Positions 1 through 7,301 of a DNA stretch of 64,000 bases are shown one piece after another. The stretch's first letter is position 1. Each line of letters opens with the position of its first letter. The notes under the pieces are model-generated. The model had not been told where the DNA came from, did not search any database, and saw only the letters and a list, made by a program, of their open reading frames with translations. The stretch covers positions 3,384,501 through 3,448,500 of the forward strand of contig OU015322.1 in the NCBI GenBank assembly GCA_907163225.1, in the 5' to 3' direction. The stretch is from an uncultured Rhodocyclaceae bacterium. Its GTDB lineage: Bacteria; Pseudomonadota; Gammaproteobacteria; Burkholderiales; Rhodocyclaceae. Both the position numbers and the translations under genes were made by a program.

Positions 1-1033
1 CATCGAGCCGGATACCGATTTTCTCGCCGATGGCATGGTTGTGGTGCGACGGCACCAGCGATAGCACGGATGCACCACTGGCAAGACGCAGGGTGTAAAG
101 GATGTCGGCACCACGGAAGGCCTTGTGCAGCACCTCGGCCTGCAGCGGACTTTTATCGTCATGCACGATGTCGTCCGGGCGGAGCAGGACATCGACATCG
201 CAGCCATCGGCGCAATTGGCGCAGGTTTCGCTGCATTCGACCGGCGTATCGGAGACCAGTTGGCCGAGTTCCATATCGACATTGGTGCCGTCGGCCACCA
301 CACCGGGAAGCAGCACGCCCTGACCAATAAAATCGGCGACAAAGCGGTTGGCGGGCCGGTGATAAAGATTGTAGGAAACGTCCCACTGCTGGATTCGGCC
401 CTCGTACATGACGCCAATTTCGTCGGCCATGGCGAAGGCTTCGTGCTGGTCGTGGGTGACCATGATCGCTGTCGAACCCTCGCGTTTGAGAATTTCCCGA
501 ACCTCGGCCGAAAGCCGCTCGCGCAAACCGACGTCGAGATTGGAGAAGGGCTCGTCAAGCAGAATCAATTCCGGCCGCGGCGCCAGCGCCCGGGCGAGTG
601 CCACGCGCTGTTGCTGACCGCCGGACAGTTCGTGCGGAAATTTATTGCCCTGGCCATGCAGGCCAACGGTCGCCAGCAATTGACGGACGCGCAGATGGGC
701 GTCGGCAGCAGGCTTGCGGCCCAGCCCGAAGGCTACATTTTCTTCGATGGAAAGGTGCGGAAAAAGTGCGTAGTCCTGAAAGACCATCCCGATCCGCCGC
801 TTTTCAGGGGTAACCCGTTGTCCGGCCCGGCTCACCACCTCGCCGCGCAAACGAATTTCGCCACCCGCGATGTCTTCGAATCCGGCAATGCAGCGCAGCA
901 AGGTTGTCTTGCCGCAACCCGACGGCCCGAGCAGGCAGGCAATGCTGCCAGCTTCAAGCTGGAAATTCACACCATCTACCACGGTATTCTTGCCGTAGCG
1001 CTGGACAACGCCATTTAGTTCAAGTTGGGCCAT
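1..1033 (-). CDS. fbpC: Ferric iron ABC transporter ATP-binding protein, 3' end cut by window edge
   Basis: This is the ATPase that powers Fe3+ import through the inner membrane with FbpB, using iron delivered by FbpA. Read on the minus strand from an ATG at 1033, it begins MAQLELNGVVQRYGKN. It shows Walker A (GPSGCGKTT), a Q-loop (VFQDYALFPH), the ABC signature (LSGGQQQRVALARAL), Walker B (LILLDEPFSNLD) and the H-loop (VTHDQHEA), in the order usual for ABC ATPases. The C-terminal TOBE-like region contains LLRPDDIV. About 344 codons are visible and the stop lies left of position 1; relatives are about 340-360 residues, so little is missing. Just before LLRPDD there is an unusual four-cysteine stretch, CSETCANCADGC. 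The gene diverges from fbpB across a 29-base gap holding a weak Fur-like site. Confidence 0.9.
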   Translation of the reverse strand, partial: MAQLELNGVVQRYGKNTVVDGVNFQLEAGSIACLLGPSGCGKTTLLRCIAGFEDIAGGEIRLRGEVVSRAGQRVTPEKRRIGMVFQDYALFPHLSIEENVAFGLGRKPAADAHLRVRQLLATVGLHGQGNKFPHELSGGQQQRVALARALAPRPELILLDEPFSNLDVGLRERLSAEVREILKREGSTAIMVTHDQHEAFAMADEIGVMYEGRIQQWDVSYNLYHRPANRFVADFIGQGVLLPGVVADGTNVDMELGQLVSDTPVECSETCANCADGCDVDVLLRPDDIVHDDKSPLQAEVLHKAFRGADILYTLRLASGASVLSLVPSHHNHAIGEKIGIRLD

Positions 1034-1039
1034 GTGGTC

Positions 1040-1058
1040 GATTATAATTCGCATTCAC
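1040..1058. promoter_or_regulatory. Possible Fur box between divergent fbpC and fbpB
   Basis: GATTATAATTCGCATTCAC matches the 19-base Fur consensus at 12 of 19 positions by my hand alignment. It fills most of the gap between the two start codons, so one bound repressor could cover both promoters. The match is moderate, and the sequence also contains a TATAAT-like hexamer that could simply be a -10 element. The iron-uptake context is the main support. Confidence 0.35.
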
Positions 1059-1062
1059 AAAC

Positions 1063-2700
1063 ATGCGTACCGCCCCTTATTCCCCGCTGCTCATCGTCGG
1101 CATCGCCGTTGCCTTGCTGGCCGGTTTGCCGGTCGCCAGCGTTGGTCTGAATCTGTTTGTCGGTGGCACCAGCGCCACATGGGCGCATCTGGCCGCCACC
1201 GTTCTCTCCGAGTACATTGCAAATTCCCTGTGGCTCTGTCTCGGCGTCGGCTGCGGCGTCGGCATCGTTGGTGTGGCCACGGCCTGGCTGACGGCCATGC
1301 ACGACTTTCCCGGACGCCGTTTTTTCGAGTGGGCGCTGGTTCTCCCGCTGGCCGTGCCAGCATACGTTATGGCCTACGTTTACACCGATTTCCTGCAGTT
1401 CGTCGGGCCGGTGCAAAGCCTGTTGCGCGATACCTTCGGCTGGGAGCACGGTGACTACTGGTTTCCCGACATTCGCACGCTACCGGGCGCCATGCTGATG
1501 TTTATCAGCGTCCTTTACCCTTACGTTTACCTGCTTGCCCGCTCAGCCTTTCTCGAGCGCGCCAGCGGCATGCTGGAGGCTGCCCGTACGCTGGGCATGG
1601 GCCCGTGGCGTGCTTTCTTCGCCGTGTCGCTGCCGCTGGCCAGGCCGGCCATTGCTGCCGGCGTGGCGCTGGCCTTGATGGAGACGTTGGCTGATTACGG
1701 AACAGTGGCTTATTTTGCGGTCAACACGTTTACAACCGGAATTTACCGCGCCTGGTTTTCGCTCGGCGATCGCGTCGCAGCAGCCCAGCTGGCCGCCATG
1801 CTGCTTGCTTTCGTCTTCTTCTTGCTCATGGCCGAACGCATTTCGCGAGGCCGGGCGCGCTACCACAACACGACCGGACGCAATCGCCCGATGGCTGGCG
1901 CTCGCTTGCGTGGGCTGTCGGCATTGCTTGCAACCCTGGCTTGTGCCCTGCCGTTGCTTCTCGGCTTTGTGCTACCGGCAGCATTGCTGCTGAAAATGGC
2001 CTTGACCGATGGCGATGCGCAGTTTGGCGAGCGTTTCCTGGTTCTCTCGCGTAACAGCTTTGTGCTGGCCAGCGCCACGGCGGTCATCGGCGTGCTGCTG
2101 GCTTTGCTGCTGGGCTATGGGGCGCGCTTGTCCAAATCGGCGCTTTCCAGCGGGTTGAACCGGCTGGTTGGCTTGGGTTATGCAGTGCCCGGCTCGGTGA
2201 TCGCGGTCGGGGTGCTGATCCCTGTGACGCGACTTGATAACTGGCTGGCCGGACAGTGGGAGCATTGGTTAGGGCATAACCCCGGGTTGCTGATCACCGG
2301 GGGTATCGCTGCGCTGGTCTATGCCTATCTCGTGCGCTTTCTGGCGGTCGCGCTGCACACTGTTGAATCGAGTCTGTCCAAGATTACCCCGAATATGGAT
2401 GACGCGGCGCGCAGTCTCGGCCTGGGGCAGGGTGAGACCTTGCGTCGGGTGCATGTGCCCATGCTGCGTGGCAGTTTATTGACGGCAGGTTTGCTGGTTT
2501 TTGTCGATGTGATGAAGGAGCTGCCAGCTACGCTGGTCATGCGTCCCTTCAACTTCGATACGCTGGCGACTCAGGCCTACACACTGGCTTCGGACGAACG
2601 TCTGGCTGAAGCCTCGACGGCCTCACTGGCAATTGTTGTGGTCGGGTTGTTGCCACTGATTGCCTTGTCGCAGCAGATTACGGCGGCGCGCCGACCGTAG
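1063..2700 (+). CDS. fbpB: Ferric iron ABC transporter permease
   Basis: This 545-residue inner-membrane permease is the channel partner of the FbpC ATPase and FbpA binding protein. The length and pattern fit the FbpB/SfuB/HitB type, in which two homologous permease halves are fused. Each half has a run of hydrophobic helices followed by an EAA-type ATPase-contact loop: EAARTLGMGPWRAFF in the first half and DAARSLGLGQGETLRRVHVP in the second. Translation from the ATG at 1063 gives MRTAPYSPLL and a first membrane helix. The gene is divergent from fbpC, and fbpA lies about 0.7 kb beyond its end on the opposite strand, so the three components are not in a single operon. The family assignment is firm; the Fe3+ substrate is inferred mainly from the nearby fbpA. 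Confidence 0.9.
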   Translation: MRTAPYSPLLIVGIAVALLAGLPVASVGLNLFVGGTSATWAHLAATVLSEYIANSLWLCLGVGCGVGIVGVATAWLTAMHDFPGRRFFEWALVLPLAVPAYVMAYVYTDFLQFVGPVQSLLRDTFGWEHGDYWFPDIRTLPGAMLMFISVLYPYVYLLARSAFLERASGMLEAARTLGMGPWRAFFAVSLPLARPAIAAGVALALMETLADYGTVAYFAVNTFTTGIYRAWFSLGDRVAAAQLAAMLLAFVFFLLMAERISRGRARYHNTTGRNRPMAGARLRGLSALLATLACALPLLLGFVLPAALLLKMALTDGDAQFGERFLVLSRNSFVLASATAVIGVLLALLLGYGARLSKSALSSGLNRLVGLGYAVPGSVIAVGVLIPVTRLDNWLAGQWEHWLGHNPGLLITGGIAALVYAYLVRFLAVALHTVESSLSKITPNMDDAARSLGLGQGETLRRVHVPMLRGSLLTAGLLVFVDVMKELPATLVMRPFNFDTLATQAYTLASDERLAEASTASLAIVVVGLLPLIALSQQITAARRP

Positions 2701-2754
2701 TTGGTTTTGGCAAATTCAGGGCGTATTTTTGGGGCGAGCCGAGGTATCGTGAGC

Positions 2755-3312
2755 CTAGCTTTCGTCATGAAAGAGTAAATCCATGCTCAGTACATTGGTT
2801 TCCGTACCAAATTGACTTGGTATATCCAACAGATCCGTTACCGGCAAGCCATCGTGGTGTGAAAACTCGATGACGTTGCTGTCCGGTATGTTCTCCGGAA
2901 ATGTGGGTACCTCGGCATCGTCAAGCGTGAGTTCGGCCGGAGAGGGCGAGTGGACGGCAGCAAGCGTGGCCGGAATGGGAGAGGCATGGGCGACAAACCC
3001 CTCCGGCATTTGGGCGCCGTGCTGCTGAAGCAGGGCAACGACGTCCTGGTGCCCTTTTCGCAAGGCCAGGCGTAACGGCGCGGCCGGACCGTCGCTGGCT
3101 GCAGCATTCTCGTTGGCACCACGCGCCAGCAATTCGCGGACGATAGCCAGATTTCCCTCAAAACTTGCAGTACGCAAAGGAAGTCCGGCGAAGCCATGCA
3201 TATCCTCGGCGTCAATATCGGCGCCTTCGTTCAGCGCGTTGATGACATCGCTTATCTGGCCGGCATGGATCGCCCTGATCAAATCACTAGTTGGAGATTT
3301 TGTGGCTGTCAT
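2755..3312 (-). CDS. Small ankyrin-repeat protein
   Basis: This 185-residue protein has ankyrin repeats in its first 100 or so residues, with recognisable turns at LNEGADIDAEDMHG, LLARGANENAAASDG and LLQQHGAQM, each preceded by the helix pair usual in ankyrin repeats. The second half is acidic and proline-rich with no recognised domain. There is no signal peptide or membrane helix, so a cytoplasmic protein-binding role is most likely. It lies downstream of fbpA on the same strand, about 64 bases away with a stem-loop between them, and so may share fbpA transcription. A link to iron is only inferred from position. Confidence 0.75.
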   Translation of the reverse strand: MTATKSPTSDLIRAIHAGQISDVINALNEGADIDAEDMHGFAGLPLRTASFEGNLAIVRELLARGANENAAASDGPAAPLRLALRKGHQDVVALLQQHGAQMPEGFVAHASPIPATLAAVHSPSPAELTLDDAEVPTFPENIPDSNVIEFSHHDGLPVTDLLDIPSQFGTETNVLSMDLLFHDES

Positions 3313-3331
3313 ATATCAGGTTTCTCGACGA

Positions 3332-3358
3332 CCCCGGAATTGTAGGCAATTCGCGGGG
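3332..3358 (-). other. Stem-loop between fbpA and the ankyrin gene
   Basis: An imperfect inverted repeat pairs CCCC...GAATTG with CAATTC...GGGG around a TAGG loop. It lies just after the fbpA stop and before the ankyrin start. On the minus strand no T-run follows it, so it is not a textbook terminator. It could act as a partial terminator or an RNA-stability element that lets fbpA be expressed more strongly than the downstream gene. Confidence 0.35.
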
Positions 3359-3376
3359 CTTTGGCGAGATGCCCTG

Positions 3377-4393
3377 CTATTTGAAGCCGGCGCGATCAAA
3401 AATGATCTGGGCCTTGGTCTGATACATGGCGAGATTTTTGACCGGCAACCTGTCAGCCTTGAATTTTCCCATGGCATCAAGCCCGGGGTTTGCGACTTTT
3501 ATGCCGTCGACCGCAGGCCATTCGTTGTTGCCATCGGCGAAATAACGTTGTGCCGGTTCAGATGCGAGATACTCCAGAAACTTGACGGCGGCTTCACGGT
3601 GCGGGGCAGTTTTCAGCATGCCGCCACCAGAGACGTTGATGTGGGTTCCGTTTCCTGACTGGTCCGGCCAGACGATGCCAACCTTCTCCATCAATTTCCG
3701 ATCTTCCGGCTTGGTCGAGCGGAGCAGTCTGGCCACGTAGTAGGTGTTTGAAATTGCCACGCCACATTCACCCGCTGCAACTGCCTTGATCTGGTCTGTA
3801 TCGCCACCCTTCGGTGTGCGAGCCAGGTTGGCAACCATGCCGCGGGCAAGTTCCTCCGCCTTGGCTTCGCCCTGGTGGGCAATGATCGAGGCCATCAGCG
3901 ACAGGTTGTAGGGGTGAGAGCCTGAGCGCGAACAGAACTTTCCCTTCAGCTTCGGGTTACCCAGGTCGGCGTAATTTTGTACGTCCTCCGGCTTGACGGA
4001 ACCTCTGTTGTAGACGATGACCCGAGCGCGAGTCGAGAACGAAAACCAGTCCTCCGTGCGCAAATGGGCCGGAATTTTTGATTCCAGCAGTTTTGAAGCA
4101 ACCGGAGCAAACAAGCCCAGTTCGTGTGCTTTGGCCAGGCGGGCGGCATCAACTGTCAGGAAAATATCGGCCGGGCTGTTGGCGCCTTCATTCTTCAGGC
4201 GTTCAAGCAGTTCATCTTCCTTGCCTTCGATGCGGTTGATCTTGATGCCGGTCTGCTTGGTGAAATCCTCATATAGCGCCTCATCTGTCTGATAGTGGCG
4301 GGCCGAATATAGATTAAGGATTTTTTCTTCAGCAAATGCCGGATTGACTGCGGTGACGACGGCAGTGGCGATTAAGGCAGACATCAGCTTCAT
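3377..4393 (-). CDS. fbpA: Periplasmic Fe3+-binding protein
   Basis: This 338-residue protein is the periplasmic binding component that hands ferric iron to FbpBC. It begins at ATG 4393 with a classical signal peptide of about 21 residues ending in NPAFA, followed by EEKILNLYSARHYQTD, which is typical of the FbpA/FutA/IdiA family. The adjacent tyrosines in NTYYVARLL match the iron-coordinating tyrosine pair of transferrin-like bacterial binding proteins. Two Fur-box-like sites lie directly upstream, consistent with iron repression. The stop is a TAG at 3377-3379. Among family-1 binding proteins, the N-terminal motif and tyrosine pair favour ferric iron over thiamine or sulfate. Confidence 0.92.
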   Translation of the reverse strand: MKLMSALIATAVVTAVNPAFAEEKILNLYSARHYQTDEALYEDFTKQTGIKINRIEGKEDELLERLKNEGANSPADIFLTVDAARLAKAHELGLFAPVASKLLESKIPAHLRTEDWFSFSTRARVIVYNRGSVKPEDVQNYADLGNPKLKGKFCSRSGSHPYNLSLMASIIAHQGEAKAEELARGMVANLARTPKGGDTDQIKAVAAGECGVAISNTYYVARLLRSTKPEDRKLMEKVGIVWPDQSGNGTHINVSGGGMLKTAPHREAAVKFLEYLASEPAQRYFADGNNEWPAVDGIKVANPGLDAMGKFKADRLPVKNLAMYQTKAQIIFDRAGFK

Positions 4394-4412
4394 ACGGCGA
4401 CTCCAGTTGTTT

Positions 4413-4431
4413 ATTGAGAATGATTCCAGTT
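4413..4431 (-). promoter_or_regulatory. Fur-box-like site proximal to fbpA
   Basis: GAGAATGAT at 4416-4424 matches eight of the nine bases of a Fur half-site (GATAATGAT). It lies about 20-40 bases upstream of the fbpA start, in the position of a promoter or leader. The remainder of the 19-base consensus is poorly matched, so the call relies on the strong half-site and on the second site further upstream. Confidence 0.45.
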
Positions 4432-4451
4432 TACTGGGTGGCTTTTGTTTT

Positions 4452-4470
4452 GTAAATGAGAACGATTAAC
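4452..4470 (-). promoter_or_regulatory. Fur-box-like site distal to fbpA
   Basis: GTAAATGAGAACGATTAAC agrees with the 19-base Fur consensus at 13 of 19 positions by hand alignment. It lies about 60-75 bases upstream of the fbpA start, about 36 bases from the proximal half-site, an arrangement often seen for cooperative Fur binding. Confidence 0.5.
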
Positions 4471-4482
4471 GACTTTTGGCGT

Positions 4483-4508
4483 AAAAAAAGCGGCTTGTTT
4501 GCCGCTTT
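4483..4508 (-). terminator. Rho-independent terminator after the NlpC/P60 gene
   Basis: On the minus strand the sequence forms the stem AAAGCGGC/GCCGCTTT around a six-base loop and runs straight into a T-tract (the A-run at 4483-4489 on the plus strand). It starts just after the stop of the gene at 4512-5018 and ends that transcript before the fbpA control region. Confidence 0.85.
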
Positions 4509-4511
4509 GCT

Positions 4512-5018
4512 TTAATTGCCTTCGAGGATTCGTCGCGCCCCGTTGTAGCGGGCCATCCAATAACTGTTATCCATGTTTTCGACGCGAACTTCTGCGCCGG
4601 TACGTGGGGAGTGCAGAAAGTGGTTATCCCCCAGGTAAATGCCCACATGGGAGAAGGTGCGGCGCATGGTGTTAAAAAACACCAAGTCGCCCGGCTTAAG
4701 TTGGCTGGCATCGATTTGCTGACCGACTTCGCTCATTTCCTTAGCGGTACGCGGCAGGTTTGCGCCGATGCTGTCTTTGAAGACCAGTCGGACAAAACCG
4801 CTGCAATCAAGGCCACTGGTCGCATCATTGCCACCAAAGCGATAACGAACGCCGACCAGTTTAAGCCCTTGCAGGATGACATCCTGAGCGGCGTTGGTAT
4901 AACGTTCCAGGAAAGACTGCTCGTCTGGCTTGCGGCTTGGTTCGGCAGCAGAAGACGCGCTAACCCCGCCGAGGAGCAGCAAAGTGGCAAGCAGAAAAGA
5001 GGTGATTACTTTTTGCAT
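4512..5018 (-). CDS. Secreted NlpC/P60 family peptidoglycan hydrolase
   Basis: This 168-residue protein has a signal peptide (hydrophobic core ATLLLLGGV, likely cleaved near SSA-A) and an NlpC/P60 cysteine-peptidase domain over residues 45-165. The catalytic residues are visible: Cys72 in LDCSGFV, His124 in FSHVGIYLG and His136 in HFLHSP. Enzymes of this family cut peptide stems of peptidoglycan, usually the gamma-D-Glu to diamino-acid bond, so a periplasmic cell-wall remodelling role is likely (Spr/MepS type). Length and domain layout match the small single-domain members. It starts at ATG 5018 and is monocistronic, with a strong terminator directly downstream. Confidence 0.9.
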   Translation of the reverse strand: MQKVITSFLLATLLLLGGVSASSAAEPSRKPDEQSFLERYTNAAQDVILQGLKLVGVRYRFGGNDATSGLDCSGFVRLVFKDSIGANLPRTAKEMSEVGQQIDASQLKPGDLVFFNTMRRTFSHVGIYLGDNHFLHSPRTGAEVRVENMDNSYWMARYNGARRILEGN

Positions 5019-5140
5019 AGCTCTGAAATATATTTGAAAAGTGGGTAACTGTAAAGTCTGGGGGAAAATCAGGTGTGCTTAACTATGTTCATCCTCCGTA
5101 ATTATGAATACAATTTCCATTCACTGGAGTGAGGCGAACT

Positions 5141-6136
5141 ATGGATTCCTTCAAGGCTTTGTTGATTGAAGAGCGTGATGGCAAGGTAAGCAGTGGTTTT
5201 GTTCAGCTTGACGAAAGTCAGTTGGATAGCGGCAATGTAACGATTAGGGTCGCCTACTCCAGTATCAACTATAAAGACGCGCTGGCGGCAACTGGGGCGG
5301 GGAAGATCATTCGTCGCTTTCCCTGTGTCGGCGGTATCGACTTGTCCGGCACCGTTATCGAGAGCGGCGATTCGCGCTTCAAGCCTGGTGATCAGGTGAT
5401 CGCAACCAGTTTTGACATTGGTGTGGCTCACCATGGGGGCTATGCCGAATTGGCCCGAGTACCTGGTGATTGGGTCGTGCCGCTGCCGACAGGTTTGTCG
5501 CTTTATGATGCGATGGCTTTGGGAACGGCTGGTTTCACTGCTGCGCTCGCCATCGTGCGCATGGAAGAAAACGGTCTTCAGCCAGACAAGGGTCCGGTCA
5601 TCGTTACTGGTGCGACCGGTGGGGTCGGTAGTCTGGCGGTGGATATGCTGGCGAGAACTGGCTACCACGTGGTAGCGCTGACCGGCAAGGAGAGCGAGGC
5701 CGAGTATCTGCGTAGCCTTGGTGCTGCTGAAGTGATGCTGCGGCAGAGTCTGGATTTGTCAAAAATCAGGCCGCTTGACCGAGCCCGTTGGGCCGGGGCG
5801 GTCGACAATCTCGGCGGTGATGTCCTGGCGTGGATTGCGAGCACCATGGAGCAGGGCGGTACGATCGCCAGCATCGGCCTGGCTGCGAGCATGTCGTTGA
5901 ACACGACCGTGGCACCGTTCATTCTGCGCGGCGTTTCTTTGCTCGGCGTAGATTCCGGTTATATCCGGGAACCATACCGCAGCGGTGTGTGGCAGCGTCT
6001 GGCGACTGATCTCCGGCCGCCACATCTGGCAGCGATGTCGAGACGTATTCCTTTTGATGAGTTGCCTGCTACCTTCGGTGAATATATTGCTGGCCGCGCC
6101 AAGGGGCGTGTCGTAGTGGAGCTTGCTGGTGGCTGA
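5141..6136 (+). CDS. acuI: AcuI/YhdH-type zinc-free MDR oxidoreductase (acrylyl-CoA reductase family)
   Basis: This is a medium-chain dehydrogenase/reductase of the YhdH/AcuI subgroup, whose characterised members reduce acrylyl-CoA with NADPH. The N-terminal GroES-like part has SSINYKDALAATGAGKI and FPCVGGIDLSGTV, and the Rossmann fold shows VTGATGGVGSLAVDML. Zinc-binding residues of alcohol dehydrogenases are absent, as expected. I place the start at ATG 5141 (MDSFKALLIEE), preceded by GGAG; a GTG at 5129 is possible but lacks a better ribosome site. This gives 331 residues, the family length. The end overlaps the probable start of the next gene. An acrylyl-CoA role would suit the nearby propionyl-CoA synthetase, but the exact substrate is not proven. 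Confidence 0.85.
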   Translation: MDSFKALLIEERDGKVSSGFVQLDESQLDSGNVTIRVAYSSINYKDALAATGAGKIIRRFPCVGGIDLSGTVIESGDSRFKPGDQVIATSFDIGVAHHGGYAELARVPGDWVVPLPTGLSLYDAMALGTAGFTAALAIVRMEENGLQPDKGPVIVTGATGGVGSLAVDMLARTGYHVVALTGKESEAEYLRSLGAAEVMLRQSLDLSKIRPLDRARWAGAVDNLGGDVLAWIASTMEQGGTIASIGLAASMSLNTTVAPFILRGVSLLGVDSGYIREPYRSGVWQRLATDLRPPHLAAMSRRIPFDELPATFGEYIAGRAKGRVVVELAGG

Positions 6137-7253
6137 TGTGGCTGATCTGCCACGCATCCTGATTGTTGATGACTCGCGGGTCGTCCGGGTCTCCCTTATT
6201 CAGCATTTGAAGGGGCAGTACGAGGTCAGGGAAGAGAGTGATGGGGAGGCTGCGTGGCAATCGTTGGTAGTCGATCACTCGATCCGTGCAGTTATTTCCG
6301 ATTTGCAGATGCCCAAGTTGAATGGTTTCGAGTTGCTGGAGCGAGTCCGTACCTCGAAGTTGCGGCGTTTGCAGCAACTGCCGTTTATCTTGGTCACTGG
6401 CGAGGAAACCGAAGAGGAGCGGCTCAAGGCCAGGACGCTTGGTGTTTCTGATTTTGTGACGAAGGGGGCGGGAAGCGCCGAAGTGCTGACCCGGCTGAAT
6501 AACCTGCTTGTGTTGAATAGTGCTCAGGAGAACCTGGCGGCTGGGCGCGAGCAGATGGTCCACGATCCGGTGAGTGGTTTGTTTACACGAAAATATCTCG
6601 AATTGCAGGCGGCACAGGCCTTATCTCATTCGGCCAGACATGGTGTTGATGTCAGCGTAATGGTTCTTGGATTTGATGGGCTTGAGGGCCTGCGTGAACG
6701 GTTCGGGGTGCCTGTCGCCGATGAAGTCAGTAATCGATTTGCCAAGATGCTGGCTGGGAAAATGCGGCAGGAGGACAGTTTGGGGCATTTTGGCGCCGGG
6801 CAGTTTTCGGTCGTTTCGCCAGGAACGGCAGCGGCTTTTTGTGCCACGTTTGCGGAGCGTGTTCGCGAGGCGGTCGAGGTGGCGCGTTTGTCGGTTCAGG
6901 GACAGAGCGTCGCGCTGACGGTCAGCATCGGGTTGGCCAGCGTTCCGACTGATCGTGTCAGTTCCGCTGGTGCCTTGCTTGATCTGGCCGGGGAACGGAT
7001 GCAGGCGGCCATGCATTCGGGGGGGAATCGAACAGAGTCTGGCGGTATTTTGCCGGCTACTCGACCGATTTCTATCCATCACGCCCTGGAGTTGCTGGCA
7101 GCCAACCGCCAGTCGCCGGTTGTTCCGCATCTTCCCTCTCTGGTGGAGCGCTTGCTACCGTTGATGCAATTGATGAATCAGGAATTGAATTTGGCTCTGC
7201 CAGTGGCGGAGATCGAGCGTTTTTTGAGCGAACGGAAATCTCAAAACAATTAG
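6129..7253 (+). CDS. Response regulator with receiver and degenerate GGDEF domain
   Basis: The N-terminal receiver domain has the acidic pocket (ILIVDDS), the phospho-acceptor Asp in AVISDLQMP, the Thr in ILVTGEE and the Lys in FVTKGAG, so it should be phosphorylated by a histidine kinase. A GGDEF-fold domain follows (HDPVSGLFTRKYLE onward), but the signature loop reads GAGQF instead of GGDEF, losing the metal-binding and catalytic acids; it is unlikely to make cyclic di-GMP. A C-terminal helical segment of about 70 residues is unassigned. There is no in-frame ATG near the start; I chose GTG 6129, with TTG 6123 or GTG 6138 as alternatives, all overlapping or abutting the preceding gene. No partner kinase is adjacent. 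Confidence 0.85.
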   Translation: MADVADLPRILIVDDSRVVRVSLIQHLKGQYEVREESDGEAAWQSLVVDHSIRAVISDLQMPKLNGFELLERVRTSKLRRLQQLPFILVTGEETEEERLKARTLGVSDFVTKGAGSAEVLTRLNNLLVLNSAQENLAAGREQMVHDPVSGLFTRKYLELQAAQALSHSARHGVDVSVMVLGFDGLEGLRERFGVPVADEVSNRFAKMLAGKMRQEDSLGHFGAGQFSVVSPGTAAAFCATFAERVREAVEVARLSVQGQSVALTVSIGLASVPTDRVSSAGALLDLAGERMQAAMHSGGNRTESGGILPATRPISIHHALELLAANRQSPVVPHLPSLVERLLPLMQLMNQELNLALPVAEIERFLSERKSQNN

Positions 7254-7301
7254 TCCGTTCGGAATTTTGATGTGCAGGAATACCTAGTTAGAGGAATTTT
7301 T

